64,000 nucleotides of DNA from Sceloporus undulatus (Eukaryota; Chordata; Lepidosauria; Squamata; Phrynosomatidae): positions 235,562,494-235,626,493 of the forward strand of contig NC_056522.1 of NCBI RefSeq assembly GCF_019175285.1, read 5' to 3'. The notes under the pieces are model-generated. The model saw only the letters and a program-made list of their open reading frames with translations, made no database searches and had not been told where the DNA came from. Below are positions 9,829 through 21,505 of the stretch, in pieces (the first letter of the stretch is position 1; each line of letters starts with the position of its first letter). A program made the position numbers and the translations under genes.

Positions 9829-9978
9829 GCAGCGGCGCGGTAACATCCATTGTGCGCCGCGCAGTTTGGACACGGCTCACAACGCCGGAAGGCTCAGGAG
9901 TGTAGAGACGCTTCGCTCTCCCGAGCCCTAAAATCAGCCCCAGGCTGGCGCATAGCGCCAGTCGTTACCAGGCCCGAG
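9829..9978. mobile_element. GC-rich TIR-element, internally deleted
   Basis: The left end 'ggcgcggtaacatcc' and the right end 'gcgccagtcgttaccaggcc' resemble the termini of the 27561 and 56765 elements. The size is about 150 bp instead of 360. It lies directly beside the RTE fragment. Confidence 0.5.
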
Positions 9979-10440
9979 TCTATCCATCTGCCATGTGGTC
10001 TTTTTCTTTTTCTGCTGCCTTCTACTCTCCCTGGCCTCATTGTCTTTTCCAGTGAGTGGTGCCTTCTCATGATGTGGCCAGCATACGCCAGCCTCAGTTT
10101 CATCATCTTGGCTTCCAGGGAGGTTCAGGCTTGGTCTTTTCAAGGGCTCATCTGTTTGTCTTTTTACCTGTCCACAGTGTTCTCTGCACTTTTCTCCAGC
10201 ACCACATCTCAAATGAGTTGATTTTCTTTCTGCTGGCTTTCTTCAGTGTCTAGCTCTCACATCTGTACATAGTAATGGGGAATACAGTGGCTTGGATGAT
10301 TCTGACTTCGATGCTCATTTGTATATCTTTACATTTTAGGATCTTATTTAGTTTTTTCAAGCTAGTCATCTTATTTCTTGACTGCAATGTCCATTCTGAT
10401 CTTACTTGACATAAAGTTTTAAGTATCTCCACCTAGTAAC
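9979..10440 (-). mobile_element. RTE-clade (BovB-like) LINE, reverse-transcriptase tail
   Basis: The minus strand encodes the C-terminal part of an RTE reverse transcriptase in two frames. One piece (10432-10250) carries 'KDIQMSIEVRIIQATVFP' and 'MYRCES', the counterpart of the family's VRIVKAMVFPVVMYGCES block. The other (10106-9894) carries 'YAGHIMRRHHSLEKT' and 'GRWIDS', as in BovB. The frames are offset, so the copy is dead. Squamates are known hosts of BovB. The choice between BovB and a close RTE relative is open. Confidence 0.8.
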
Positions 10441-10801
10441 TTTCTGTACAGAATCACATGGCACCTCTCCCATGAGTACTTCAGGCAATTGTCACATGAG
10501 AACTTTTAATCTCTTAAAACTCATGGGCCATGTTTGCACATAATGGTAAGTCAAGTTATGATTTGTTGATTTCTGGCTTGTTGTTTGTACAAATTCACCC
10601 CTACAAACAATCCATAGTTTTATTAGGCAGCAGCAAATTGACTCAGAACTATAGTTTGCTTCTGTAACAGGCCTGATATCTGGTAAACAAGCTGTGCTTT
10701 CCTTCATTTTATGTATAGCTATAGCATTGCTATCATAAAGCATGGCACATTGCCATGTGTGAATGTCGTCATTGAGTTGAATGATAGTGTCACCACTGTG
10801 C

Positions 10802-11036
10802 TTCAGTTGTTGTGTGCTTTCAGGTCATCCTGACGACTCTAAGGCGAATGAATGTGTTACAGGGTTTTCTTGGCAAGATTTCTTCAGAGGAGGTTTGCCA
10901 TTGCTTTCTGTAAAGCTGAGAATGTATGACTTGACCAAGGTCACCCAGTGGGCTTCCATTGCTGAACAGGAAATCAAACCTGGTTTCCTGAAGTCCTAGT
11001 CCAACACTTAAACCATTGTGGTTTAGCCACTGTGCT
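10802..11036 (-). mobile_element. tRNA-derived SINE with (CAA)n tail
   Basis: Reverse orientation: tail 'ttgttgtgtgctttcagg', body 'agaggaggtttgccattgc', head 'cacagtggctaaaccac' when read on the minus strand. It is nearly full length. Confidence 0.75.
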
Positions 11037-11919
11037 GACTTTCAAATTACCGATATGATTATGATAATGTGATCCGTTGTCTACAGACAAACCTGTATGA
11101 CCTAATGAACATGGTTTTTGAGCTTAGATTCTAATATGATTATGACTATTTGAATTAAGCTCCACATTTTTGCTTCTGATACAGTGCCTTTGTAAGCTAC
11201 CTTTAACACAAAGATCTCTATCCTACTGGGCTTTTCACAAAGGGCAGAAACTATTGCAATGCAGCACTCCATGTAGGTAGAAATTCATAGTTGTTGCAAA
11301 TATTGCATGGTGAACACAACATCCCAAAATACGTGACTCCATTTTCTGTATAGTACAGTACAAATGAGAGAGATCCTTGTATGGAATGCAGCAGTTTCAG
11401 ATACGATGTCTAAGGCTAATTTTTTTAATGAATATCTATTTTTTAATGCACATTTAGCTATCTTTTCATTAGTTTGGGAAAGTTGTTCTTCATCATTTTT
11501 GCCATGTTAAGTTTAAAACTCAATATTTATAAATATTGCACTAAAGTATTCTGCATTTAAAGTAGAACATTATTTCCAAAACCTCCCAACTTTTATGACC
11601 AATAAACGAACAATTTTTTCACAAGAGTGAAGGCTTAAACCTCTAGTCATTCCCTTGCCTTTCCTATTGTGTCACTCAGTCATAATAAATATGATATAAC
11701 TGGTATATTGCACAACAATAATTAATAGCCTATGGATATTTATTTGCTAATGAAAATTTGGATCAGTGCCAGGAATATTTCTCTAAGAGACATGCTGTCA
11801 CACTGGTGTGAATTTTAAATACATGCTTTTCCTGGTTGCCAGACAGTAGCATGCAGCCAAGGAAATGGCTCACAAATATTTTTGTGTTACTACACTCCTG
11901 TGAGGTGAGGGGCAGGAAG
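11037..11919. other. No gene or clear repeat seen
   Basis: AT-rich sequence within putative INSIG2 intron 1. I see no supported feature. Confidence 0.4.
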
Positions 11920-11927
11920 AGCTAAGT

Positions 11928-12314
11928 CAGGGGTAGGCAACCCTTTTGAGCCGGGGGCCGGGTTGCTGTCCCTCAGAAAAACTGGGGGGCCGAAGCCAAA
12001 AAATAAATAATGAAATAATTTTTTTAAAAAAATTAAATAAATAAATAAACCGGGACAACTCTAGGACAAAATTTTCAAATGGAGGGCACTTTTAAAATAA
12101 AAAATGGAGGACAAGCAAAAAAATTTGCTGATTTTTAAAAAAATGTTAAGATAAATGCATGTTTGTGAGGCGTCTATAGACAATTGCCCCACTATGCCCC
12201 TTGCGCGAGACGCCAAAGGCCCCGGCGGCAATCGGCGGCAGCTCTGGGCTGGGGCCGGTCCCAAGGCCTCGCCGGGCCGCATACGGCCCACGAGCCGCAG
12301 GTTGCCTACCCCTG
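11928..12314 (+). mobile_element. hAT (Charlie-like) nonautonomous element, 387 bp
   Basis: It begins CAGGGGTAGGCAACC and ends GGTTGCCTACCCCTG, a 15-bp terminal inverted repeat. It is flanked by an exact 8-bp duplication AGCTAAGT (11920-11927 and 12315-12322). The interior has a CpG-rich left and right and an AT-rich middle. No transposase is present. It is the same family as 35909-37518 and 52014-52389. Confidence 0.95.
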
Positions 12315-12322
12315 AGCTAAGT

Positions 12323-13291
12323 GGTGACTCTATCAGGTTAGGCAAACTTGACCTGCAGTTTGTCTGTAATTTATTGATTTCTATATTTCTTAGCAGGGAG
12401 AAGGGTTTACTGTGTAGTGAAGAGCATCCAGAAAGTTAAGCTTGGTCCAAAGAGGTGTAGTCAGACTTGTTAACTTGGGTTGATTTCAGGGAATGTACAA
12501 TTTCCTTATTTAAACAAGTCCACTGGTTACCAGCCTGCTTCTAGGCAAAATCCAAAGTGCTAATTTTTACCAATAAAGTTCTATACAGCCAAACTTTGTG
12601 AAGGACTGTATTGTACCATGCAACATTTACTTGGCTCTGAGTTTTCAAGAGAGGCATTTCTCTTTTCTGATGAGGATACAGGAGAAGAATGCTCCAAGGT
12701 TTTGGAATTTTCTTCCTAGAGAAGCTAGAAAGGCCACTTCCTTGCTGATCTCCTCTTAGCTGGGAAAGACTTTGGGTTTGTCTACATGATTAAAATACTC
12801 CTCATTCTATTTGAATAGAATACAGTCCCTCCACACACACGATTAGGAGGAATTTGGGCTTTTTGTGTGTGGGCACTCCTCAGAAAAAGAAATTATGGTT
12901 TTCACCAGAGTATCCACAAGGATGTGCATCACATGGATTTGCATGGTTTCACAATTTAGTAGAGGGAGGGTGAATAGATGTGAATTTGAGCATAAAAATG
13001 ACAACGATTTAGCATTGATACAAATTTGCAAAAATCTGCAGCAAATCAAATAATACAATATACCTATTTGCCCTTGACTATTCTACCAGATTTTCCAGAA
13101 ATGTTTGTTTGAAAGAGTTTTTAATAGGAAGCAATACTTGTTTTTAATTGCTTTTTAAAATTTTAATGCATATTTTAATTTGTTTTGAACATTAACATTT
13201 TAATTATAATCCTTTGTTTCATCTGTAATGCATCTGTTGTTAACAGGGTCTGGGTTCGGGAGTGGGTAGGAGAGTGTAGATAAAGATAATA
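12323..13291. other. No gene or clear repeat seen
   Basis: Intronic-looking sequence with no supported exon. The opposed short open frames at 12843-13058 are chance antisense pairs. Confidence 0.4.
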
Positions 13292-13517
13292 CAGTTCGCC
13301 CTCCATATCCACAGATGCTTTCTCCACGGATTCAAGCATCCACTGCTTGAAAATAGCAAAAAGCAAACCTTTATTTTGCCATTTTATATAAGCGGTGCCA
13401 TTTTACTATCCATATTGTTTAATGGGACTTGAACATCCATGGATTTTGTTATCCACAGGGTGGGTGGGTGGCGGATGATCCTGAAACCAAATTCCAGCAG
13501 ATACCAAGGGCCCACTG
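13292..13517 (+). mobile_element. Tigger/pogo-like MITE, 226 bp
   Basis: TA target dinucleotides (13290-13291 and 13518-13519) flank CAGTTCGCCCTCCATATCC at the left and 'gataccaagggcccactg' at the right. The internal 'ggattcaagcatccactg' and 'caatgg'-like blocks recur inverted. This layout matches mammalian MER2/Tigger-type MITEs. Confidence 0.85.
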
Positions 13518-13945
13518 TAATTGTAGTATTATGGTATCTATAAATCTGATGTGTTAAATCTTGAATATAATTATAAATCATATACAAAACCTAGAATTGG
13601 TCTTTTTGCAGACCTAATTTTAGTGTAGTGCATCATAATAGGGTCAATATTTATGGAGTTGTTCATAATTTCTCATTGGTAAGGCTGCAGTACCTTTCTA
13701 AGCAGTAGGGTCCTAAGAACTACAAAGGTTGATGACTGTTGAAGATCTGGGTTGTGAGAAGTCTGTTAGTATGCCAACAGCATGAAAGCTCATGTTTTAA
13801 AATAACCTCTAGGTGTTGCCAAAGTTGTAAAAGTACTGTATTGGTTTTCAAAGCTAGCACATAAAAGTTCTAATATAATTGATGTAATTCTGCTACCCCA
13901 AAGATTCAACAGGAAGATTTTATTGATGTGTATGTGAAAGAGTGG

Positions 13946-14528
13946 TTCAAAATGTACTGCAGAAATAATCCAGTTTGAGACCCCTTTAACTGCCCTGGCT
14001 AATTGCTGGGGAGTTCTGGGAACCGTAGTTTTGTGAGATATGTTGGTGGGTTATAAACCGCCGCTTTGAGGCGGTCTGCCGCTGCCACCGTTTGCTCTGT
14101 GCGGGAGCTGCAGCAGCCACACCGCGCAGCTCCCGCATGGACCGAAAAAGGAGCTCCAAAATGGAGCTTCTTCTTGCGGCGCCTCTGACGTCGCGAGGCG
14201 CCAGGGGCGCATTCGCGATGTCACAGACGCTGCGACACGTTTGGACGCACAGCGTCTGATACGTAAAGATGGTGCCAGCCGTGTGGAACGGCCGGCGCCA
14301 TATTGTACAGACAGAGTCCGTATTAGAGCCAGGGGCGTCTAGAAGAGACGCCCCTTTTTTAAAATGGGACATCCTGCGGACGTCCCAAGTGCTGGTCTGT
14401 AACCGGCCTTAGTCTTCTGTCAGAGAGCTCTAGTGCCACAGTAAATTAGAATTCCCAGGATTCCCTAGCACTGAGCCAAGGCAGCTAAAGTGGTCTCAAG
14501 CTGTTTTATTTCTGCAGTGTGTTTTGGA
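13946..14528. mobile_element. 'TTTCTGCAGTGTG' MITE, split by a later insertion
   Basis: Outer ends: 'ttcaaaatgtactgcagaa' at the left and 'tttctgcagtgtgttttgga' at the right. Without the 361-bp insert and its flank repeat, about 217 bp remain, close to the 205-bp intact copy at 16268. The block order (tgccctggct, ttctgggaac, gtagttttg ... gagagctct, attcccaggattcc) is preserved across the insertion. Confidence 0.85.
14047..14407 (+). mobile_element. GC-rich TIR element, 361 bp (copy A)
   Basis: It is inserted in the MITE at 13946-14528. The left end reads TGGGTTATAAACCGCC and the inverted right end GCCGGTTACAGACC. Flanks are GTTGG (14042-14046) and CTTAG (14408-14412). The interior is very CpG-rich, with 'aaaatggagcttcttc', 'gaggcgccaggggcgc', 'cgtctgatacgtaaagatgg' and a terminal 'gacgtccc' stem, shared with 19673-20037 and inverted in 50552-50915. 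Confidence 0.85.
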
Positions 14529-14561
14529 CCAGTTGTTCTGCTTTACTCTTTCCCTGTTCAG

Positions 14562-15796
14562 GCCCCGTTCAGACTCACTTATTTGCCCTGGATGGAACTG
14601 GGCAGAATCGGGTCCTCCCCTCCCGAATCTCTCTGAAAGCAAGTGCTCACTAAAAATTTACCTCAATCAGGGTAATTAAACCCTGAATGCCCTTGCAGCT
14701 CTTGTGGAGAGTTCACATTTGCAGAACTGGTTTAAAATCCTTTGCTGACAATCAAATTCAGTTCCGCTTTCGTCAAGGTGACGTTTCTTACAGCCATTGG
14801 GCAATCGGAAGTGTGCCTTCCCCCTTCTTTTAAAAAAAAACAACAGGTGGGAGTGTGCGCATATTCTGTCAAAATTAAAAACCACCAGGTGTGTGTGTGT
14901 GTGTGTGTGTTGTGTGTATTTGGGTCACTACAGATTATGGATCTTCACCTGCCTCCATTTTCAACCCCCAAATGTAATCTAATGCAATCTCTGCATCCTC
15001 CCTCCTTGCGACCCCAGAATGCCTCATACACATACAACAACAACAACAACAATAATAATTCATTCCTCACCCCAAATGGCATCTCTGCATCCTTTGCTTT
15101 CCCTCAGCCACCCCAGAATTCCTTACAGACGCATACAGTAGCAAAAGCATTCTGTATCAGTTTGCCAAATTGAAAGAGAAACATTTGTAACATTCGCATT
15201 ATAGCATTCACATATAAAAAATAATTTAGAAAAAAAGCCTATTGCAAAGTGCCGTGCTGGGAGCAAGGAAATGAAAGGGAAAGTAGCACCAGCAGACACA
15301 CATTCTATCTGTATATGTATCTATCTGTAGCAAAAAGCATGCACATAGACTGTCAAAAAGTTAAAAATAAAAAGAGAGAGAGAAAGCTGCCTGCAAGAGC
15401 GGAGGCTTGCTCCGTTCCCTGCCCTACTTCTGCCCTACCCTGAACTGACCTTTTCTCCGGCTCCTGCCTTCTCCTCCTCCTCCTCCGTCACCCGATGCTG
15501 CCCTCCATGGCACCCTTCTTTCCCTGGGCTCCTGCCTCCTCCTCCTCCCGATGCTGCTCTCCATGGCACCCTTCTTTCCCCTGGGTTCATCCTCCTCTGA
15601 CACCCCTATGAAGGGGAGGCATGTTCTGCCCTCTGCCCTCCCTCTGACCTAAATCCCTCCCCTGAACTTGACCCGATCATGATTGGGGACAAGTTCATAT
15701 TCGCCGGACCTGTTTTTTTTTTTAAAGATAAGCTTTTACTCTGCATCCAAATGACCCGGGTTCTGATCTGGGGTAAAAGGTAGTCTGAATGGGCCC
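14562..15796. mobile_element. TIR element, 1235 bp (copy G)
   Basis: Left end GCCCCGTTCAGACTC; the right end 'agtctgaatgggccc' is its inverse. Both flanks read TCAG (TTCAG at 14557-14561, CTCAG at 15797-15801). The interior has (GT)n at 14888-14911, (CAA)n at 15037-15053, and a duplicated pyrimidine-rich block near 15475-15610. No transposase is seen, so it is a nonautonomous element with the same terminal grammar as the 360-bp copies. Confidence 0.7.
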
Positions 15797-15801
15797 CTCA
15801 G

Positions 15802-16267
15802 TTTTGGTATTGTGCCTGGCTGGGAGGAAAGAGGCCTCGAATATCTGATTACAAAAAGTTAAAGAGCAGAAGGAAGAGAGGTTCATTTTGCCTTCTTTTG
15901 CATTGGTTATGTTTGTGTTTGAAAAGGGCAGAAAGGTAAATTCCAGCTGTATCAAATTGGTTTTGTCCCATGGGGATTTATAGAAATATGTGGTGGTCAA
16001 TGGACATTGGACATAGCCTTGTTCTGAGGAAGACTAATTTGAACTTATGTGCACTGTAGTGTTAACATGTCCGCACAAACCATTCTTGACAGTTTGTGAT
16101 CAGAAATAGAAAAGTTAATTAGAAAGGATTAACACATTCAGTTAATTATTAATATCCTTTTAAAATCTACTTTGATTACATGTATGTTGAATGGAACATA
16201 ATTTTCATTATTAAATTAGAAAAAGTACATTGCATTTCTACATGAAAAACTTTACCAGAATGAAGGG
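15802..16267. other. No gene or clear repeat seen
   Basis: AT-rich sequence within putative intron 1 with no supported feature. Confidence 0.4.
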
Positions 16268-16472
16268 TCCAAAACACACTGTAGAAATAATCCTGTTTGA
16301 GACTGCTTTAACTGTCCTGGCTCAGTGCTAAGGGATCCTGGGAATTCTAGTTTATTGCAGCACCAGAGAAGGCTAAATGTCTGACAAAACTACAGTTCCC
16401 AGAATTCACTAGCATTGAGCCAGGGCAGTTAAAGTCATTTCAAACTGGAATATTTCTGCAGTGTGTTTTGGA
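16268..16472. mobile_element. 'TTTCTGCAGTGTG' MITE, intact, 205 bp
   Basis: Terminal inverted repeats: TCCAAAACACACTGTAGAAA at the left and 'tttctgcagtgtgttttgga' at the right. The inner arms also pair ('gggatcctgggaattctag' with 'ctacagttcccagaattc'). This is the reference copy for the older relatives at 9479 and 13946. Confidence 0.85.
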
Positions 16473-17031
16473 GCAAGGTTAAAAATTCCATCCATGATTT
16501 TACATCCAGCTCAGCCTCCTCTTCTCCCTGTTTGGCTGTGAGAAAGAAGGAAACAGCTTCATGGATTTTCGAAAGCCCAGTTTCTTTATCAAAAACTACT
16601 TTGTTCCCCCATTCTTCCTTCCTAATAATCTCACTCCTTTTCACGGATACCTTAGCTTACTGATTCCAGTGTGGAGTTTCAGAATGTAGTTTCTGGAATA
16701 GGTGAAGAGCCTCTATGTTGCGCCTGACTATACCTACTTCCTCCAAGCTCTTACTACTTGTTGATTTAAAATAATTTAACTTTGCCATTAATGAAATTAT
16801 TATACTGTAATTATGAATGAAAATAAACAGATTCCTGTGGAGGGTTTTTTTGTATTTATTGAAGCATCTGATGTGAAAATGATACACACATATGCATATA
16901 TACTTTTTAACTGGATATTGAGTATTTTAGATTCTCATTTAGATGGGTGGAGCTATACATGCCATTTTAATTATTTATTACTACACTGAAATCTTTACAC
17001 TGCTGTGCAGGAGACAATGTTATAGGGGGAA
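16473..17031. other. No gene or clear repeat seen
   Basis: AT-rich sequence. Open frames on both strands near 16435-16663 overlap antisense and partly derive from the MITE end; they show no family similarity that I recognise. Confidence 0.4.
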
Positions 17032-17225
17032 ATATTTAGTATTTATTTATGCTATACTATCCCTTTCTACATGGAGCTTAAGGTGACGTGTGCCTTTCTT
17101 CTTGTCTTTTTTATCACTACAACAACCTTATGAAGTACTTCAAGCTGAAAGTTAGCAAGTGGTCTTACCCACTGAGTTACATGACTTCAACCTGAAGCTC
17201 CCAAGTCCGCACCCAGTAATATAAC
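17032..17225 (-). mobile_element. Old SINE/LINE tail fragment (MIR-like pattern)
   Basis: The block order 'tatttatttatgctatact', 'acaacaaccttatgaag', 'cttacccactgagttacatg' resembles the reverse complement of old tRNA-derived SINE bodies. It is diverged and the family is uncertain. Confidence 0.35.
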
Positions 17226-17596
17226 TTCATTGATGAATGAATAGGATTTTGAAATCTGGTTTTTTTTTTAATGTAAAATATCAGTCAGGTTTGTGGTGAT
17301 TCCTTCTTTTGATCTGTAGTTTTTTTTTCAGGATAACAACATCTAAGTGATTTTTACCTCAGTTATTTTAAACTTAATACATTTTTGTATCTGAAGAATT
17401 GAACGTTAGTGACTCAGGCTAAAGGTGTGTCTATCAGTATTTTGTAAAGTATAGCAGAAAGTTCTCTAAATTATGTTCTTATGCATTTTTTTTGTCATCA
17501 TTCCAGATTCTGTAAACACAAAGAAATGTCTGGTTTCAGTAATATGGATTCTTTGTTGTTTGTTAGAAGTGAGTTGTGTGAGAATCAGTTACTGTG

Positions 17597-17829
17597 GGCC
17601 CGTATAGACAGGCCAAAATAAAGCTGCTTTGGGTCACTTTGGAGGTATGCTGTTTAAATGACACACGCATCTTAAAAGGCCAGAAGCTGCGCCAAAGCTG
17701 CACTCCGTTCCTTAGGACTGGAGTGTGGCTTTGGTATGACTTCTGGCCTCTTAGGATGCATGCATAATATAAACAGCATACCGCCAAAGTGACCTGAAGC
17801 AGCTTTATTTTGGCCTGTCTGTATGGGCT
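17597..17829. mobile_element. Foldback TIR element, 233 bp (copy F)
   Basis: The two halves are inverted copies over roughly 100 bases each: GGCCCGTATAGACAGGCC at the left, and 'ggcctgtctgtatgggc' at the right. The inner arms contain 'aaaataaagctgctt', 'gtcactttgg' and 'ggtatgctgttta' in inverse order. Flanks are CTGTG (17592-17596) and CTGAG (17830-17834). The RNA would fold into a long hairpin. Confidence 0.85.
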
Positions 17830-17834
17830 CTGAG

Positions 17835-18755
17835 ACTACTAACCTTAACACAATTCAACCCACTTTTAAGTGGATGAAGCCCAGTGACCTGAGCCATTGA
17901 TTCTCCAATCCTGAGAGACTAAGAAAAAGCAATAGGTAGGATTTTTTTTTTGGGGGGGGATCCAAGAAAATAAAGCTTGGTGTAATGTAAAACTGGCTGT
18001 CCCTTTAGTGCTGTCTCTCATTGAATTAATTAATAATTTAATTTATTAATACCTAAATTCTGGATGAATTAATAGTGAGGTTGCAACTTAAATTAAAAAT
18101 AAATTTAAGCAAGTGTTTGTTTTGCTGACAAGTTTTCAACTTAATTTATATCTTAATTGTTTTAATTAGTTCCTATCACTGTCTGTGATACTTATACAGT
18201 GGGGATCCAGCCTACTTATGATTTCTGTGTTTTTTCCAAATAGATCTTAACAATTATAGTAGGCTAAAAATAGAGATCGACATGTGTCATTTTGAAGGCT
18301 CTCCCCCTTTCTTTTCTTTTCTTTTTCTTTTCTTTCTTTCTTTTTTCTTTTTTCATTTTTGCTTTCTAGCAGAGGAGCAGAAGCTGAAATAAATGCAGCT
18401 GCATGTGATTCTTATCTCAGCATTTCAGGGCTTGCCTTTCAGACAAGTTTGAATTAGCAGCCTATTTTCTGGGAAGAAATCATCTGGAAGAAAAATGTCA
18501 GGAAGCTGTTGCTGCATAGGACTTCACATTCTAGCTTTCATCCAACCTTCCCCAATTAGTAGCTTCCTAGATAAAAAAAAAAGTATACTCTTCAGGAAAA
18601 CTGAAGGCAGTTTCTAGTTCAAAGTAAGTGAAATAAGAAGAAAGGCATTTATCCTGGCATGCATTAACTATACAATGTTATGTCCTATGTATCTAAAAGC
18701 AGGTCTTCTGAATCAAGTGTTGTTTTCCTCCTGATTATCACTGAGTAAGTGAACA
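17835..18755. other. Intronic sequence with a CT-rich tract
   Basis: There is no gene. A polypyrimidine CTTT-rich tract occupies about 18303-18357. Confidence 0.45.
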
Positions 18756-18760
18756 CAGAA

Positions 18761-18984
18761 AGCCAGAGTGATGTAGTGGTTGGACTAGAACTCCCCTGGG
18801 AGCCCAGGAAGTCCCCGCTCTCCCATGGAAACCCACTGGATGATTTTGGGCAAGTCATACCATCTCAGACTCAAATAATTGCAAACCCTGTTAAACAAAT
18901 ACTGCCAAGAAAACCCATTGATAGGTTTGCGTTAGTGTGGTTTTAAGTTGGAAATGACTTGAAGTCACACAGAGGGAGGGGAAA
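18761..18984 (+). mobile_element. tRNA-derived SINE, old copy
   Basis: Head 'gccagagtgatgtagtggtt', body 'gggcaagtcat' and 'ctgccaagaaaaccc', end 'gaaatgacttgaagtcacac'. The B-box region is damaged. Confidence 0.65.
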
Positions 18985-19478
18985 ACTGAAAGCTGTGTTT
19001 TATATTTAAATGCTTGTGGTAGTAGCACCTGTAAGAGTGTTTCTAGTTTTACCATTCCCACATGGCAGTTCTGTTGGGTGCTGAAGAACAGGCCAGCAGT
19101 ATAGTACTTCATAGCTACAGATACTTCAGTCTGCCTTGAGCATCTGCTGAATAAGAGATGGCATAAGGAAAACAAGCAGGCTCTTGCTACTACATCTCTT
19201 CTGCTTGCTCATGAATAAGAGCTATCAAAAGATGCAAACAATTGGCAGCTTCATACTGTATAAAACAATGTTTAGGGTTTCCCCTTCCTTTAACGTTCCA
19301 GGTGACTAAGCTGTCAGTCAAAATACTTGTTGTACATGAATGTGACACTGAATCCATGTAGAACAAGAATATTGATTGGCAGCTTGAAAAAAGAGGTGTC
19401 TGGGCAGAGAATTCTGCCATTCAGATCCAAAGGGTGTAGATTAGGGATTACTGGTAGGTGGAGAAAGGATTTTTTAAA

Positions 19479-19480
<2 letters not shown>

Positions 19481-19509
<29 letters not shown>

Positions 19510-19510
19510 T
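19481..19510. repeat. (ATT)n microsatellite
   Basis: A clean run of ATT triplets. Confidence 0.9.
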
Positions 19511-19672
19511 ACTATTTCTAATCATATGGCTTGAATGAAGTTTTGTTTTTAAAGGCTGCTTATGTATTTGGTCCAGACTGATCTTGCCAATGCTAAGGCA
19601 AGTGAGCATCAGGCTTGATTTTCATAATTGCCTCTCTGTACCTGTATGCATTTCTTATACTAGTTCTCTATG

Positions 19673-20037
19673 GCGGGGTACAGACCGCCGCTTTGCAGCG
19701 GTCTGGCGCTGCCGCCAGAAGGTCCGCGGGGGAGCCGGAGCCTTCAAACGGCCCGACTCCCGCGCGGACCGAAAAAAGAAGCTCCAAAATGGAGCTTCTT
19801 TCTGCGTCGCGTTTGCGACGTAGCGAGGCGCCAGGGGCGCGCTCGCTACGTCAGCAGCGGCGCGACGCGTCTGGACGCTGTGCGTCCGATACGTAAAGAT
19901 GGCGCCGGCCATGTAGAAAGGCCGGCGCCATCTTGTACGGACGGAGTCCGTACGAGGCCCAGGGGCGTCTAAAAGAGACGCCCCTTTTTTAAAATGGGAC
20001 GTCCTCCGGACGTCCCAAAGGGCCGTCTAGAAAGCCC
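19673..20037 (+). mobile_element. GC-rich TIR element, 365 bp (copy B)
   Basis: Flanked by exact CTATG (19668-19672 and 20038-20042). The left end GCGGGGTACAGACCGCC and the inverted right end form the repeat. The interior is nearly parallel to copy A (aatggagcttctt, gcgaggcgccaggggcgc, gatacgtaaagatggcgcc). The open frames of 80-100 codons seen on both strands come from its CpG richness, not from genes. Confidence 0.9.
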
Positions 20038-20187
20038 CTATGCCTTGAAGGTTTTAACATCAAATTGGAAAGGGAATCACCTTTTTCACACACACACTCC
20101 TCCGTGGGCAGCTCTTTTAGAAATTACTGCTGAGGCACATGGGGGTGGTCTGTTTTTTAGGACCTTTCTAAGCAGTATTACTGTACT

Positions 20188-20273
20188 GACCCGTACATAA
20201 ATTGACCCAGGATTTTAGGTTCAATTTTTGGGCATAAATGTTTTGACTTATAGTAGAGTATATATGGTATACA
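20188..20273 (+). mobile_element. Fragment of the 'GTATATACTCGAC' DNA element
   Basis: It contains 'ttttgggcataaat', then 'tgacttatag' and 'gagtatatatggta', as in the right end of the element at 37989-38651. Only about 85 bp remain. Confidence 0.6.
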
Positions 20274-21067
20274 CCCTTGAATCTTTTTCTCTTTTTTATT
20301 CTGTGGGGCTTTCACATCTCTTGATGTGTTCTATTGGAACATTGCTCTGTGAAACTTGGAATAAATTCTTGTTCTTTTGCTGGCACCTGTGAACTCACTT
20401 TGTTAGAAGATCAAAGAACTATCTTTACTCCAATACTATGCATATTAGAATACTCTTGCTGACTGCTAGAGACACCAAGACCAGGCCTTTTCTTATCTTC
20501 TAGCATTTCAAAGTGTTGCAGATGTCATTCTTAAGGCACTGGACACTCAAACATCACCGTGTTTGTTGATCAGCCAAAATTGGAAAGAAAGAAATGGTTC
20601 TGAGTCAACAGTTTAAAAAACAAATCAACAGTTCAAAAAAAAAGATCAGGGTCTGACATGTGTCTGTGGACTTACTCTAATGTAAGAGTAACTAGAGAAC
20701 TCTTAATCCAGCATGAATAATTGCAGAATATTGGATCTAGACATAGTCATATTTTAAGGAGACCTACTGAAATTGGTGAACTATAATGTCAAACTTTGTA
20801 TCTTGCCCGGATGCCTTAGCAAATTTCCCCCATGATGTATCTTGAAACATACAGAATGCAAGTTAATTAAGTCCCAGTCTTCTCTCTTTTTAGGTGCACA
20901 TCAATTGCACCTGACACCTTTATTTAAATATTTATATCCTGCCTTATATCAAAAGACCTTAGAGTAGTTTAATCATATACTGAGTCTGACTGTCCTGGGA
21001 TTCATTTGAGAATGGGTGGAATCATTCAATATGCATATTAACTTATGTAATACTGTAGTACTTGAAC

Positions 21068-21226
21068 GTGCACAAGTGTGGTGTAGTGGTTTGAGCATAG
21101 GACTCAGGGTTTGATTCCCCACTCAGCTATGGAAAAACACTGTGTGACTTTGGATGAATAGGTTCTACTTAAAGGCACCATATGTTGGAAACAACTTGAA
21201 GGCACACAACAACAGCAGCAACAACT
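21068..21226 (+). mobile_element. tRNA-derived SINE with (CAA)n tail
   Basis: Head 'gtgtggtgtagtggtttgag', B-box-like 'gggtttgattcccc', tail 'gaaggcacacaacaac'. The middle is internally shortened. Confidence 0.75.
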
Positions 21227-21282
21227 GAAAGCCATAGAATTTGGTCTGTAGATAATAATAACAACAGTATTAATAATTAATA

Positions 21283-21505
21283 CAGGCCACCCACACCATA
21301 CACGGGCATGCCACCTGTGGACTTGAGCTCACGCAGAAGGCAAGCCTAGGGGGACAAAATGGCATCCGCGCCCGCGCTGTACACGAGAGCATACCACCAT
21401 TGGAATGAACAGGACTTGAAGTCCTGTGTGTTTTCACTTATTCGGGGTATGTGTGTGTGTGTGTGTGTCCAGAATGGATCCCCTGCATATGCAATGGGAC
21501 CGCTG
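21283..21505. mobile_element. Tigger-like MITE, 223 bp, with (GT)n
   Basis: TA dinucleotides flank CAGGCCACCCACACC and the right end 'caatgggaccgctg'. The inside carries 'cttattcggggtatg' and a GT microsatellite (about 21449-21468). Confidence 0.65.

Noticed and set aside
14742-15173. A 143-codon frame
   Set aside because: It crosses (GT)n and (CAA)n runs inside the 1235-bp TIR element and has no domain.
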